The notes beneath the pieces were generated by a model that did no database searches, had not been told where the DNA came from, and was given only the letters and a program-made list of their open reading frames with translations. Position numbers and translations under genes: made by a program. Of a stretch of DNA of 60,505 nucleotides, positions 45,829 through 54,567 are shown piece after piece. This DNA comes from Sphingomonas sp. Ant H11. GTDB taxonomy: Bacteria > Pseudomonadota > Alphaproteobacteria > Sphingomonadales > Sphingomonadaceae. The first letter of the stretch is position 1. Each line of letters opens with the position of its first letter. Location: contig NZ_JSBN01000017.1 in the NCBI RefSeq assembly GCF_000797515.1, positions 1 to 60,505 on the forward strand, read 5' to 3'.

Positions 45829-47850
45829 TCAGATGCGGGCGCGATCACGGGGTCGTTTTTGGCGCTCTCCGGGAATAACCTCGTTCATTTCGGTGATTTC
45901 ACCTGAAACCGTCTCCGGCCTTCGACTTCGGCTCGCGACCCGGATCACTATCTCGACCGTGCCGAACCTCGTCAGCGGGCGCGGGCGGCGCCCGTCGCCG
46001 CCTTCGGCCTTTGCCACGAGTTCGGCCAGCGGATCGCCTGTGCGCAATCCCAAGACCACGTACGTCAGCCATTCAGCCAGCGGGCGCGAAGCAGAGCCGA
46101 CGAGGTTCGCCGGGATTTGAGCGGCACTCGGGGCGTGATGCCGCGCTAGGTCTTCGACCAGCTGGGTCGGGATAATCGGGATGCCCCTATCGAGGAGCCC
46201 GGGACATTGGAACAGGTAGAACGACGAGCCGGTCTGTCGGATCAGGTCCGTCATCTGCCTGGGATCCAGCTTGAAGGACGAAGTGAGGCCGCGCTCGGGC
46301 CGGGTGGTGTCCTTCAGGCGGAGCCGCTTCGCCTGCACCAGCGTGGCACGCTTGCCGAGCGGTCGTCCGTCGAGATGCGGGTCGATGATCAGACAGAGGT
46401 CTGCGGAAAATGAGGGAGGCTCCGCGTCACCACGCGGGTTCACCCCCGGCTTCCCTTCCTCCGACTTGTCGACCGGACGGTAGTTCAGCTCTATGCTCGC
46501 GGTCCGGTCCGAGCCGGTGGCCCTCGCGGTCGCCCGAAGCCCCTCCCCAAGGTCGCGCAGACGGTTGGCGAGATCTGAGAAGAAGCTGCGGAGCAGCCCC
46601 TCCTCACCCTCCTCACTGTGGTCGCGATATTCCTGCGCGAACCTGCGCTCTTCGCCGGCGATGGTCTGTTCGATCAACCGCTCGAGGAGCCGATCCCCGA
46701 TCCAGGTGAGCGGGTGCTCCGTCGCTGCCGGCATGAGTCCGATCTGGAACAGGCGGTCAGTGATGGTGCTGACACCGGGCGCTGGCCAAGTGTCATCGGC
46801 GGCCACCGCTCCGAAGACCGCGTGGCGAACCATGTCGGCGAGATACCCAACCTCGCGGTCAGGGTGATCGACGAGTTCCGAGACGAAGGCCTTGTCGCTG
46901 GCCTCTACCAACCGCGTGGCCGCGAAGAGCGCCAGGTCGTGCTGCCGCGGCGGGCTGCGGCTGAGCAGCGCCTCCACGGTGGCCCTGCGCAGATCGTCAT
47001 CATCGCCAATGGCGGTGCGCAGACGCCGGACATAGACCGCCCGAACGTCCGGACCCGAGGTTGAAAGCACTCCCTCGAGATCGAGGATGAGCCGCGCGAC
47101 CTGCCGGACCGGAAGGTCGGGCAGTATCTCGCTCCAGGCCTCGCGCCGCATCCCCATCGATTCATCGGTTTCCCAATTGCGCTTCTCAGGATGGGGCGGC
47201 CCCATCTCGTCCGCGAGCTCGGTCCCATCGCACAGGATCGCGAAGAGCTTTACCCAGCGTGTCCACCCAAGACCGCGAGCCGTCGCCGCCACGAGATAGG
47301 TCGGCAGGAGGTCGTCCCGCCTCGTCTCCGAAACAGGCAGCGCCAGCCTCGCCTGGTTCATATCGCGGATCATCAGGGCGCTCATATCAACGTAGCGATG
47401 CAATCCTGCCATCGCCCCTTGTGACGCCGCCTCGATGATCGCCTCGATCATGGCGGAGGATTCCACCATGTCGGGGAAGGTCTTCAAGATGTCGCGATGC
47501 TGACCGTGTCCGGTGATCGCCACGAGCGCGATGTCGGCATCGAGGTCGCCCGCGCGCGATTCGAGCAATCGCTGGAGTGCGTGCGTGGTCCCCGCATCGT
47601 CGCCAAACCTCCGGCGAGCCGAGGCCGCCGCCAACGCGAGGGCGGCGACCTCGCCCGCATCGAGCTGTGCGGTCACCTCCGGCAATTCCAGTTCTCGAGC
47701 CACCTCCTCGATCCATTCCTGATTGAAGGAATCCGGACTCTCGAGAGTGATAACCCGCTTCCCCGGGCGCTTGTCCGGTCGGTAGCGATGCAACATGGCA
47801 TGGATGCCGGGAGAGATGTTGAAGTCGGCTGTCATCTGCGAAGGCACCAT
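45829..47850 (-). CDS. Unknown 673-aa protein with QxK nuclease-like motif (defence island)
   Basis: I do not recognise a family. The protein has 673 residues (start ATG 47850; another at 47835). About the first 450 residues are rich in helices with Ala/Leu/Arg repeats of HEAT-like spacing (for example DLRRATVEALLSRSPPRQHDLALFAATRLVEA). Between about residues 484 and 508, SADLCLIIDPHLDGRP is followed by ATLVQAKRLRL. A D...(x)n...QxK pattern is the active-site layout of Mrr-like PD-(D/E)xK nucleases. The next part, QMTDLIRQTGSSFYLFQCPG, would fit the following helix and strand. Its neighbours are an OLD nuclease and an AbiGi-like gene, so a defence role is inferred. Confidence 0.6.
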   Translation of the reverse strand: MVPSQMTADFNISPGIHAMLHRYRPDKRPGKRVITLESPDSFNQEWIEEVARELELPEVTAQLDAGEVAALALAAASARRRFGDDAGTTHALQRLLESRAGDLDADIALVAITGHGQHRDILKTFPDMVESSAMIEAIIEAASQGAMAGLHRYVDMSALMIRDMNQARLALPVSETRRDDLLPTYLVAATARGLGWTRWVKLFAILCDGTELADEMGPPHPEKRNWETDESMGMRREAWSEILPDLPVRQVARLILDLEGVLSTSGPDVRAVYVRRLRTAIGDDDDLRRATVEALLSRSPPRQHDLALFAATRLVEASDKAFVSELVDHPDREVGYLADMVRHAVFGAVAADDTWPAPGVSTITDRLFQIGLMPAATEHPLTWIGDRLLERLIEQTIAGEERRFAQEYRDHSEEGEEGLLRSFFSDLANRLRDLGEGLRATARATGSDRTASIELNYRPVDKSEEGKPGVNPRGDAEPPSFSADLCLIIDPHLDGRPLGKRATLVQAKRLRLKDTTRPERGLTSSFKLDPRQMTDLIRQTGSSFYLFQCPGLLDRGIPIIPTQLVEDLARHHAPSAAQIPANLVGSASRPLAEWLTYVVLGLRTGDPLAELVAKAEGGDGRRPRPLTRFGTVEIVIRVASRSRRPETVSGEITEMNEVIPGERQKRPRDRARI

Positions 47851-48017
47851 CGGCAGCTTGTTGAGGCGTTAACCGCTGCACCTCGGCGTCATCCCGCCTG
47901 TCTCGATAAGGGTTGGCGAGCCGCGATCGCGCTGCGGGAAACGAGAGCGTAGTTTGCAACACAGAGATAGTCGAGCGGGCCCTTCCAGACCGCCCCACAC
48001 CCTGCATGTCAAGGATC

Positions 48018-48662
48018 TCAGGAATACAGGGCGGCCGTTATCCGGTCCTCCCCCCAGTAGGGATCGATGAAGGGACATTCGTAGCTCGGCCCCACATCGT
48101 CGATCTTCGCGGAGTGGAAGAAGTCTCGCGCGGTCTCATGCAGATCCTCGGGAATGATGAGAAAAGCCGGGTCGGTTTCCGAGAAGTCCAAGTCGCCCAC
48201 GTGCCGCCACTCCCTCTCCCACTCATAGAGGTACATCGACTTGCCGTAGATGCCGGGCAGATCCACGAACGGCGCGACATCCCAGACCGGCGAATTGGCG
48301 TCGTGCGCCGCCGCATGCACCATCGCCTTGATCGCCTGCGCCTGCTTCGTGTCCTTGTAGGCATAGAGGATTGGACCGCCGCCACGATCTACAATGTATT
48401 CCTTCCGGAAGCCGATGCCGTGCCGCCCTCGAACATCTGCCAGCCGCTTCAGGTGGTGGAGCGGCACCTCGCTGAAGCACACCGATTTCCGTGCTGGCGC
48501 AAGATTGCGACCGGCCCCAAACGCGTTCGCCGCGATGATGCGCCGCCCGTATAGGATCGAAATCGCGTTATCGTAGGCCGTCTTCGGCGGATCTGCCTTC
48601 GCGAAATGGACCACGTACTTCGACATGTCTTTCCACGATGGATCAATGTTACCGATCAGCAT
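48018..48662 (-). CDS. AbiGi-like abortive-infection protein
   Basis: The ATG at 48662 follows CGAGG by 2-3 bp; ATG 48626 is an alternative. The 214-residue protein contains KYVVHFAKAD near the start, RKSVCFSEVPLHHLKRLADVRGRHGIGFRKEYI, and LYAYKDTKQAQAI, then EWEREWRHVG. This R.VCFSE.PL.......R...YGIGF.K pattern is what I know from the AbiGi family (PF10899), the antitoxin-side protein of the lactococcal AbiG abortive-infection system. No AbiGii partner is visible nearby, so its partner may be the neighbouring unknown proteins. The assignment is by motif memory, without a search. Confidence 0.6.
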   Translation of the reverse strand: MLIGNIDPSWKDMSKYVVHFAKADPPKTAYDNAISILYGRRIIAANAFGAGRNLAPARKSVCFSEVPLHHLKRLADVRGRHGIGFRKEYIVDRGGGPILYAYKDTKQAQAIKAMVHAAAHDANSPVWDVAPFVDLPGIYGKSMYLYEWEREWRHVGDLDFSETDPAFLIIPEDLHETARDFFHSAKIDDVGPSYECPFIDPYWGEDRITAALYS

Positions 48663-48715
48663 GACCTCGCCCTCGTGGGACAGGACGGAAACGGGTGGAA
48701 CCTAGGCATCGACGC

Positions 48716-49354
48716 TCACCATGCGCCACGCGCCAAGGTGTTCGGCAGCGTCAACTCGCGCACGATCCCGTCATTGCTTCCGATGGTCAGGGAGGGCTTC
48801 TGCTTGCCACGTCGGGTGCCGAACCATGTCTCGGCGATATGGATAATATCCGTGTTTAGCGGCCGCTCCAGAATGCTGTCGATCAGTCGTTCGCTAAGGT
48901 CGGGATCCGGCATTGTGTAGAAATCGCCCGCCCTATTCAGAACGTCCAGATTCTCCGCCTCGTCCTTGATCCGCTTCTGAAACATCCGCCGCGGGATGAC
49001 CACGTCCCGTTGAACGTCCTGGAACGCCTCATGGTACAGCGGCGACATGAAATCGATGATGTAGTTCTCGGTCTGCACCCACATGTGGAAACCGTCCTCG
49101 TCGAACTCGACGACTCCGCCGCCGTCGCTGTCGCCGTCGCGTCCGAAGAACATGTTTTTCTCGGGCTCCACGCACATGGCGAAGCCTCCCGCCACCGCCC
49201 GGGCCGGGATCTTGTAGTGCTTGCTCAAGATCAATGCGCCGATGCATGCGAATAGGGTGCATCCCTTCCCCGGGTTGCCCTCATCCTTGATTGTGCCATG
49301 GATGACCTGATGGATGCGATTGAACTCTGACATCGGCAGAAGGAAATTACTCAT
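48716..49354 (-). CDS. DUF2026-like protein with transglutaminase/cysteine-protease-like motif
   Basis: The ATG at 49354 gives a 212-residue protein; upstream readings cover the divergent promoter. It has GKGCTLFACIGALILSKHYKIPARAVAGGFAMCV, then FHMWVQTENYIIDFMSPLY. A Cys after a Gly-rich turn, a His in a HxW context and an Asp further on match the transglutaminase/papain-like Cys-His-Asp arrangement. This fits DUF2026 (PF09641), whose function is unknown. It follows the AbiGi-like gene by 54 bp on the same strand and is divergent from the DUF3800 gene. Function is inferred only as a possible peptidase or amidase. Confidence 0.65.
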   Translation of the reverse strand: MSNFLLPMSEFNRIHQVIHGTIKDEGNPGKGCTLFACIGALILSKHYKIPARAVAGGFAMCVEPEKNMFFGRDGDSDGGGVVEFDEDGFHMWVQTENYIIDFMSPLYHEAFQDVQRDVVIPRRMFQKRIKDEAENLDVLNRAGDFYTMPDPDLSERLIDSILERPLNTDIIHIAETWFGTRRGKQKPSLTIGSNDGIVRELTLPNTLARGAW

Positions 49355-49459
49355 GGCGCTCGCTAAGTTGCTCGGGCGGCTCGGTTCCGCAGGTTGGGTC
49401 GAGAGCGCATCGGAAACACAATGCTTACATCGGCTCAAGCAAGTTCTTACATGATCGCC

Positions 49460-50545
49460 ATGACCACGATCTACATTGATGAATCCGGCTATACCGGTGG
49501 CGACCTCTACAATCCCCAACAGCCCTATTTCACCATCGCATCGTCACTTATCGGCGACGATGGGGCGGCCGAAATCCTGCGCCGCTGCTTTCCGAGGTAT
49601 CAGGGCGCGGAGTACAAGTTCGTCAACATCTGGAAGCGCGACACGCACCGCAACGGCCTCAGGACCCTGGCAGCCGAGATCCCGGCGCTTGCGGATCGCC
49701 TCTTCTTCTACGTAATCGACAAGCGCTTCTCGCTGATCGTGAAGATGTTCGAGTATCTCGTCGAACCCACGTTCACTGCGGGCGGCTACGACTACTATGG
49801 CAACGGATACGCCCGGCGGTACATGAACACCATTCACCGGGATTTTCTGCGGTTCGGCAGCGAGGACCTCTACGAGGAGACCGCCAAGCGCTGGGATGCC
49901 TTCGCCCGCACGCCCAGCCGCACGACCATGGACGCACTCCGTGAGCACCTCGGCAGGACGGCGAGCAGCTCCAAGCATCCGATCTCCACCATCTTCGCCA
50001 TGCTGGCAGAGGGCGCCCGGCGATTCGAACTCGCCAACGTCGACCTCGCGGCATTCACCGATAGCAGCGAGATCCAGCTGACCGCAGTCCTGGCGTCCGT
50101 GGTCCATTGGCGGCAGCGCAGGCCGGAGGACTTCGACGTCGTCCACGACGAGTCCAGCAACTTCCTGCGTCAACGCGACGTCTGGGATACGATCCTGCGC
50201 GACGACTGCGAACCCGGGCCGGTGGAGATGGGCGACGGAACAAGCGTCGAGTTCCCGCTGCGAGTTCGCAGCACCACCGCCGTACGTTCCCATGAGTCGG
50301 CCGCCGTGCAGCTTTGCGACGTCATCGCCGGTCTCGGCGCGAAAGTGTCGCTCTCCTTCGATGGCCGGGAGAAGGATCCGTTCATGGTCGAACTGATCGC
50401 CCTCGGGGCAGGTGAGCTCACGTTCAACGGCGTCAAGCCGCACGAGGATTACGCGGACGGGCCGATGCCCCGCAGGACTGGCCCAGACATGCTCGACCAT
50501 ATGGTCGGTCTGCTCGAGCCTCACTTTAAGCGCCGGCCGAAATAG
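49460..50545 (+). CDS. DUF3800 domain protein (RNase H-like fold)
   Basis: The ATG at 49460 starts directly before the family hallmark TTIYIDESGYTGG. Upstream in-frame starts at 49421 and 49451 are possible. The 361-residue protein contains IYIDESG, FYVIDKRFS, an internal helical insert, and later the acidic FDVVHDESSNF and RSHESAAVQLCDVIAG. These are typical of DUF3800 (PF12686), which carries RNase H-like catalytic acids (Asp, Asp, Asp). Members are common in phage-defence and mobile regions. It is divergent from the DUF2026 gene with a 105-bp gap, so both may share regulation. Confidence 0.8.
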   Translation: MTTIYIDESGYTGGDLYNPQQPYFTIASSLIGDDGAAEILRRCFPRYQGAEYKFVNIWKRDTHRNGLRTLAAEIPALADRLFFYVIDKRFSLIVKMFEYLVEPTFTAGGYDYYGNGYARRYMNTIHRDFLRFGSEDLYEETAKRWDAFARTPSRTTMDALREHLGRTASSSKHPISTIFAMLAEGARRFELANVDLAAFTDSSEIQLTAVLASVVHWRQRRPEDFDVVHDESSNFLRQRDVWDTILRDDCEPGPVEMGDGTSVEFPLRVRSTTAVRSHESAAVQLCDVIAGLGAKVSLSFDGREKDPFMVELIALGAGELTFNGVKPHEDYADGPMPRRTGPDMLDHMVGLLEPHFKRRPK

Positions 50546-51147
50546 CCGCTGTGCATGAGTTTACTCCCGGCTTCGGGAGAACGGCAGGTACTGACATAGG
50601 CGGTCGTTCAACTGGCGGTCAGTGAATGGAGTAAGTTGGTCGGCAGCGGGCGAAAACATCTGATCCGTAGGAAGGGCAGCTATCCCGCGATTCGTACTTG
50701 GAACCTGCCAGACAGGAATCGGGCAGATCCGGCGAAGATCTTCTCTCGGAAAAAGCGCCGACTTAAGACTTGAAAGTAGCCCTTGACGCTGACGGGGTGG
50801 ATTTTCGGCGGTGACAAGCGCCAGGCGGGTCGCTACAAATTCGGAGCCAGAACAGTGAAATAGTGCTTCGAACCCGGACATATGGCGGTTCCGGGGGCCA
50901 TATTGGGGGCTTTAGCCCATCTCAACGCATCTTTAATAAAACGAAATCAGTGGCTTAGGTTATCCTATTCGATTCCCTTCACCGCTCCAACCCCTCTCTG
51001 AAATAGGCTCGTGCGAGTCGCCGGGCCCTGCTGGGCAGGGGTTATCTTCTCCATCGCTCCTCGCGTTCAATCGCTGTCGGCACAAGGCCTTACGATTTGA
51101 ATCGACACGCGCTATCGGAGGCGCAAAGCGAGGATGAGGAGAGGCAC
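50546..51147. other. Island-end intergenic region
   Basis: About 600 bp between the DUF3800 gene and the acyl-CoA dehydrogenase. A minus-strand reading at 50561-50881 (106 residues) has no recognisable domain and is doubtful. The part 50968-50989 is the tRNA-Gly 3' fragment listed separately. No integrase or other recombinase gene is seen here. Confidence 0.5.
50968..50989 (+). other. tRNA-Gly 3' end fragment, probable att scar
   Basis: TTCGATTCCC followed by TTCACCGCTCCA reproduces the T-loop, 3' T-stem and acceptor of bacterial tRNA-Gly(GCC), with one C missing from the CCC of the acceptor. Upstream sequence does not form the T-stem or the rest of a tRNA, so identity starts at the T-loop. 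That is where tyrosine recombinases often recombine. It marks one end of an integrated island; the intact tRNA would be at the other end. Confidence 0.7.
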
Positions 51148-52298
51148 ATGATAGGCCAGATGGATTTCGCGCTGGGCGAAACTGCGGACATGATCCGCGA
51201 CACGACCCAGCGCTTCGCGACCGACCGGATCGCGCCGATCGCGGCCAGGGTCGATGCCGAGGACTGGTTCCCGCAAAGCCTGTGGCCCGAAATGGGCGCG
51301 CTCGGCCTGCACGGCGTGACCGTGCCGGAAGCGGATGGCGGGCTGGGTCTCGGCTATCTCGAACATGTCGTGGCGTGCGAAGAGGTCAGCCGCGCTTCGG
51401 CTTCGGTCGCCTCAGCTATGGCGCGCATTCCAATTTGTGCGTCAACCAGATCGCGCGCTGGGCGTCGCCTGAGCAGAAGGCCAAATATCTTCCCAAGCTG
51501 ATTTCGGGCGAGCATGTCGGCAGCCTCGCTATGTCCGAAAGCGGCGCGGGGTCGGACGTCGTCGGCATGAAGCTGAAGGCCGACAAGGTGCAGGGCGGCT
51601 ATGTCCTGAACGGCACCAAATTCTGGATCACCAACGCGGCGTATGCCGACACGCTGGTCGTCTACGCCAAGACCGGCGAGGGCAGCCGTGGCATCACCAC
51701 CTTCCTGATCGAAAAGGACATGCCCGGTTTCGCGATCGGCCAGAAGATCGACAAGATGGGGATGCGCGGCAGCCCCACCGCCGAACTCGTCTTCACCGAC
51801 TGCGAAGTGCCCGAAGAGAATGTGATGGGCCCGGTCAATGGCGGGGTCGGCGTGTTGATGAGCGGGCTCGATTATGAGCGCACCGTGCTCGCCGGGATCC
51901 AGCTCGGCCTGATGCAGGCGTGCCTCGACGTGGTCGTGCCCTATGTCCGGGAGCGCCAGCAATTCGGCAAACCGATCGGCGCGTTCCAGCTGATGCAGGG
52001 CAAGATCGCCGACATGTACGTCGCGCTCAATTCGGCGCGCGCCTATGTCTATGCCGTTGCGCGTGCCTGCGATGCGGGCAAGACCACGCGCTTCGATGCG
52101 GCCGGCGCGATCCTGCTGGCGAGCGAGAATGCCGTGCGCGTGGCGAATGAGGCGGTGCAGGCATTGGGTGGCGCGGGCTATACCAAGGATTGGCCGGTGG
52201 AACGCTATTATCGAGATGCGAAGCTGCTCGATATCGGCGCTGGCACCAACGAAATCCGCCGTATGCTCATCGGCCGCGAACTGATCGGGGCGGCGTGA
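51148..52298 (+). CDS. ivd: Isovaleryl-CoA dehydrogenase (acyl-CoA dehydrogenase), frameshifted
   Basis: The ATG at 51148 follows GAGGAGAGGCAC. The first frame gives [29 protein letters not shown] and [21 protein letters not shown], then breaks near 51412. The adjacent frame continues with [58 protein letters not shown] and [32 protein letters not shown] to 52298. The SYGAHSNL segment is typical of isovaleryl-CoA dehydrogenases, and the catalytic Glu is in DYERTVL context. One missing G explains the break. It opens the leucine-degradation cluster with the methylcrotonyl-CoA carboxylase genes. Confidence 0.9.
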
Positions 52299-52328
52299 TG
52301 GGGAGTGCGATGCGCACGGACGTACACT

Positions 52329-52466
52329 CCCTCTCCCTTTGGGAGAGGGAAGGGGCCCGCTCGGCACAGCCGAGGGGGAAGGGTGAGGGCGATCGGAACA
52401 TGGCGTCGGTCACCCTCACCCTTCCGCCGCTTCGCGGCTCCCTGCCTCTCCCGATGGGAGAGGGTC
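52329..52466. repeat. Compound extragenic palindromic (REP-like) repeat
   Basis: The segment contains CCCTCTCCC-TTT-GGGAGAGGG (52329-52349), a GGGTGAGGG / CCCTCACCC pair and CCTCTCCC-GAT-GGGAGAGG (52445-52463), so it folds into nested hairpins. Its last arm GGGAGAGGG ends 3 bp before the carboxyltransferase GTG start and acts as the ribosome-binding site. Confidence 0.75.
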
Positions 52467-52467
52467 T

Positions 52468-54068
52468 GTGACCGCGCCCGTCCTCACCTCCGCGCTCTCG
52501 CCGGAAAGCGAGACCTTCCGCGCCAACGCCGCGCATAACCGCGCACTGGTCGAACGCCTCCGCGCCGACGTTGCGCGGGCCGCGCTGGGCGGGAATGAGA
52601 AGAGCCGCGAGCGCCACACCGCGCGCGGCAAACTCCTCCCGCGCGACCGGGTCGAGCGACTGCTAGACCCCGGCTCGCCCTTTCTCGAAATCGGCCAGCT
52701 CGCCGCCAATGGCCTGTATGACGATGAAGTCCCCGGCGCGGGCATGATCGCCGGAATCGGGCGCGTTTCGGGCCGCCAGTGCATGATCGTGTGCAACGAT
52801 GCGACGGTGAAGGGCGGCACCTATTACCCGCTGACGGTCAAGAAGCATCTGCGCGCACAGGAAATCGCCGAGGCGAACCATCTGCCGTGCATCTACCTCG
52901 TCGACTCGGGCGGCGCGAACTTGCCGCACCAGGCCGAGGTCTTTCCCGATCGCGACCATTTCGGGCGGATCTTCTTCAACCAGGCCAATATGAGCGCCAA
53001 GGGCATCCCGCAGATCGCTTGCGTGATGGGGTCTTGCACCGCCGGGGGTGCCTATGTGCCCGCCATGTCCGACGAGACGATCATCGTGCGCGGGCAGGGG
53101 ACCATTTTCCTGGCCGGCCCGCCGCTGGTCAAGGCCGCCACCGGCGAGGTGATCTCGGCCGAGGAACTGGGCGGTGCCGACACCCACGGTCGCCACTCGG
53201 GCGTGGTCGATCATGTCGCCGAGAATGACGACCATGCGCTGACGATCGTGCGCGACATCGTTTCCACGCTTCAGCCGCAAGTCCAGGCGGCGGTGAACCT
53301 CAAGGACCCGCGCCCGCCGAAATTCGACGCGGAGGAGCTGTACGGCATCGTGCCGAGCGACGTGCGCGCGCCTATGACGTGCATGAGATCATCGCGCGGC
53401 TGGTCGATGGCAGTGAGTTCCACGAGTTCAAGGCGCTCTACGGTACGTCGCTGGTCTGCGGTTTCGCGCATATCTGGGGCATCCCCGTGGCGATCCTCGC
53501 CAATAACGGCGTGCTGTTCTCCGAGAGCGCGCAGAAGGGCGCGCATTTCATCGAACTCGCCTGCCAGCGGCGCATTCCGTTGCTGTTCCTGCAGAACATT
53601 TCGGGCTTCATGGTCGGGGGTAAATATGAGGCCGAGGGCATCGCCAAACATGGCGCAAAGCTCGTCACCGCCGTCGCCACCGCCACCGTGCCCAAGATCA
53701 CCGTGCTGATCGGCGGCAGCTTTGGGGCTGGCAATTACGGCATGTGCGGGCGCGCCTATAGCCCGCGCTTCCTGTTCAGTTGGCCCAACAGCCGGATCAG
53801 CGTGATGGGCGGGGAGCAGGCCGCGTCGGTGCTGGCGACGGTTCACCGCGATGCTGATGGCTGGAGCGAGGAAGAGGCCGAGTTTTTCAAGGCTCCGATC
53901 CGCCAGAAATATGAGGACGAAGGCAACCCCTGGTACGCGACCGCGCGGCTGTGGGACGATGGCATCATCGACCCGGCGCAGACGCGCGACGTGCTCGGCC
54001 TCGCCTTTGCCGCCACGCTCAACGCCCCCATCCCCGAGCGCCCGGCGTTCGGCGTGTTCCGGATGTAA
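52468..54068 (+). CDS. mccB: Methylcrotonyl-CoA carboxylase carboxyltransferase (beta) subunit, frameshifted
   Basis: The GTG at 52468 directly follows the GGGAGAGGG arm of the repeat. The first frame has [53 protein letters not shown] and [24 protein letters not shown], and breaks near 53375 after PSDVRAP. The adjacent frame continues with [81 protein letters not shown] to 54068. Together they are a complete carboxyltransferase of about 533 residues, the beta subunit that transfers CO2 from biotin to methylcrotonyl-CoA. Confidence 0.92.
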
Positions 54069-54077
54069 GGACTCTTC

Positions 54078-54566
54078 ATGCCCCTGATCTTTGCCCTCGC
54101 CCTCGCCGCGCAAATGTCGCCGATGACGACGCCGGTGCAGCCGCTGCCCAAGGGCACCGGCCTGCCGCCGCCCGGAACCGAGGAAGCGCAAGTGATGGCC
54201 CCGGTCACGGCGCTCCTCAACGGCATCGCCGCGCGCGATGCGACGGCGATCGGCGAGGCACTGCGCCCCGATGCGACGGCGACGATCGCGACCGAACAAG
54301 CGGGCGCTTCGACAATCACGCACAAGACTCGCGCAGAGTTGCTGGCGCGCTTCACGCCCGGGCCCGAGCGCTTTCAGGAGCGGCTTGGCGACCCCGCGAT
54401 CGAAATCGACGGGGACATCGCGATGGTGTGGGGGCCCTACACCTTCCTGATCGACGGCAAGGTGCACCATTGCGGATACGACCATTTCGATCTGGTGCGC
54501 GAAAACGGCCATTGGAAAATTCAGAATTTGACCTGGTCGTCGCGCACCACCGGTTGCGAGGGCTAA
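54078..54566 (+). CDS. NTF2-like (SnoaL/DUF4440-type) secreted protein
   Basis: The 162-residue protein begins with a hydrophobic stretch (PLIFALALAAQ), a likely signal peptide, then a Pro-rich linker and a domain of NTF2-like type: LLNGIAARDATAIGEALRPDATATI, RELLARF-like segment, AIEIDGDIAMVWGPYTFLIDGKVHHCGYDHFDLVRENGHWKIQNLTW. NTF2-like domains bind or isomerise small molecules. The gene lies between the two carboxylase subunit genes, 9 bp after the beta subunit and 1 bp before the alpha subunit, and has no known place in leucine catabolism. Its function is unknown. Confidence 0.8.
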   Translation: MPLIFALALAAQMSPMTTPVQPLPKGTGLPPPGTEEAQVMAPVTALLNGIAARDATAIGEALRPDATATIATEQAGASTITHKTRAELLARFTPGPERFQERLGDPAIEIDGDIAMVWGPYTFLIDGKVHHCGYDHFDLVRENGHWKIQNLTWSSRTTGCEG

Positions 54567-54567
54567 G

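Noticed and set aside
50890..50989. A complete tRNA gene
   Set aside because: Only the 3' part matches tRNA-Gly. No matching 5' acceptor, D-arm or anticodon stem precedes it.
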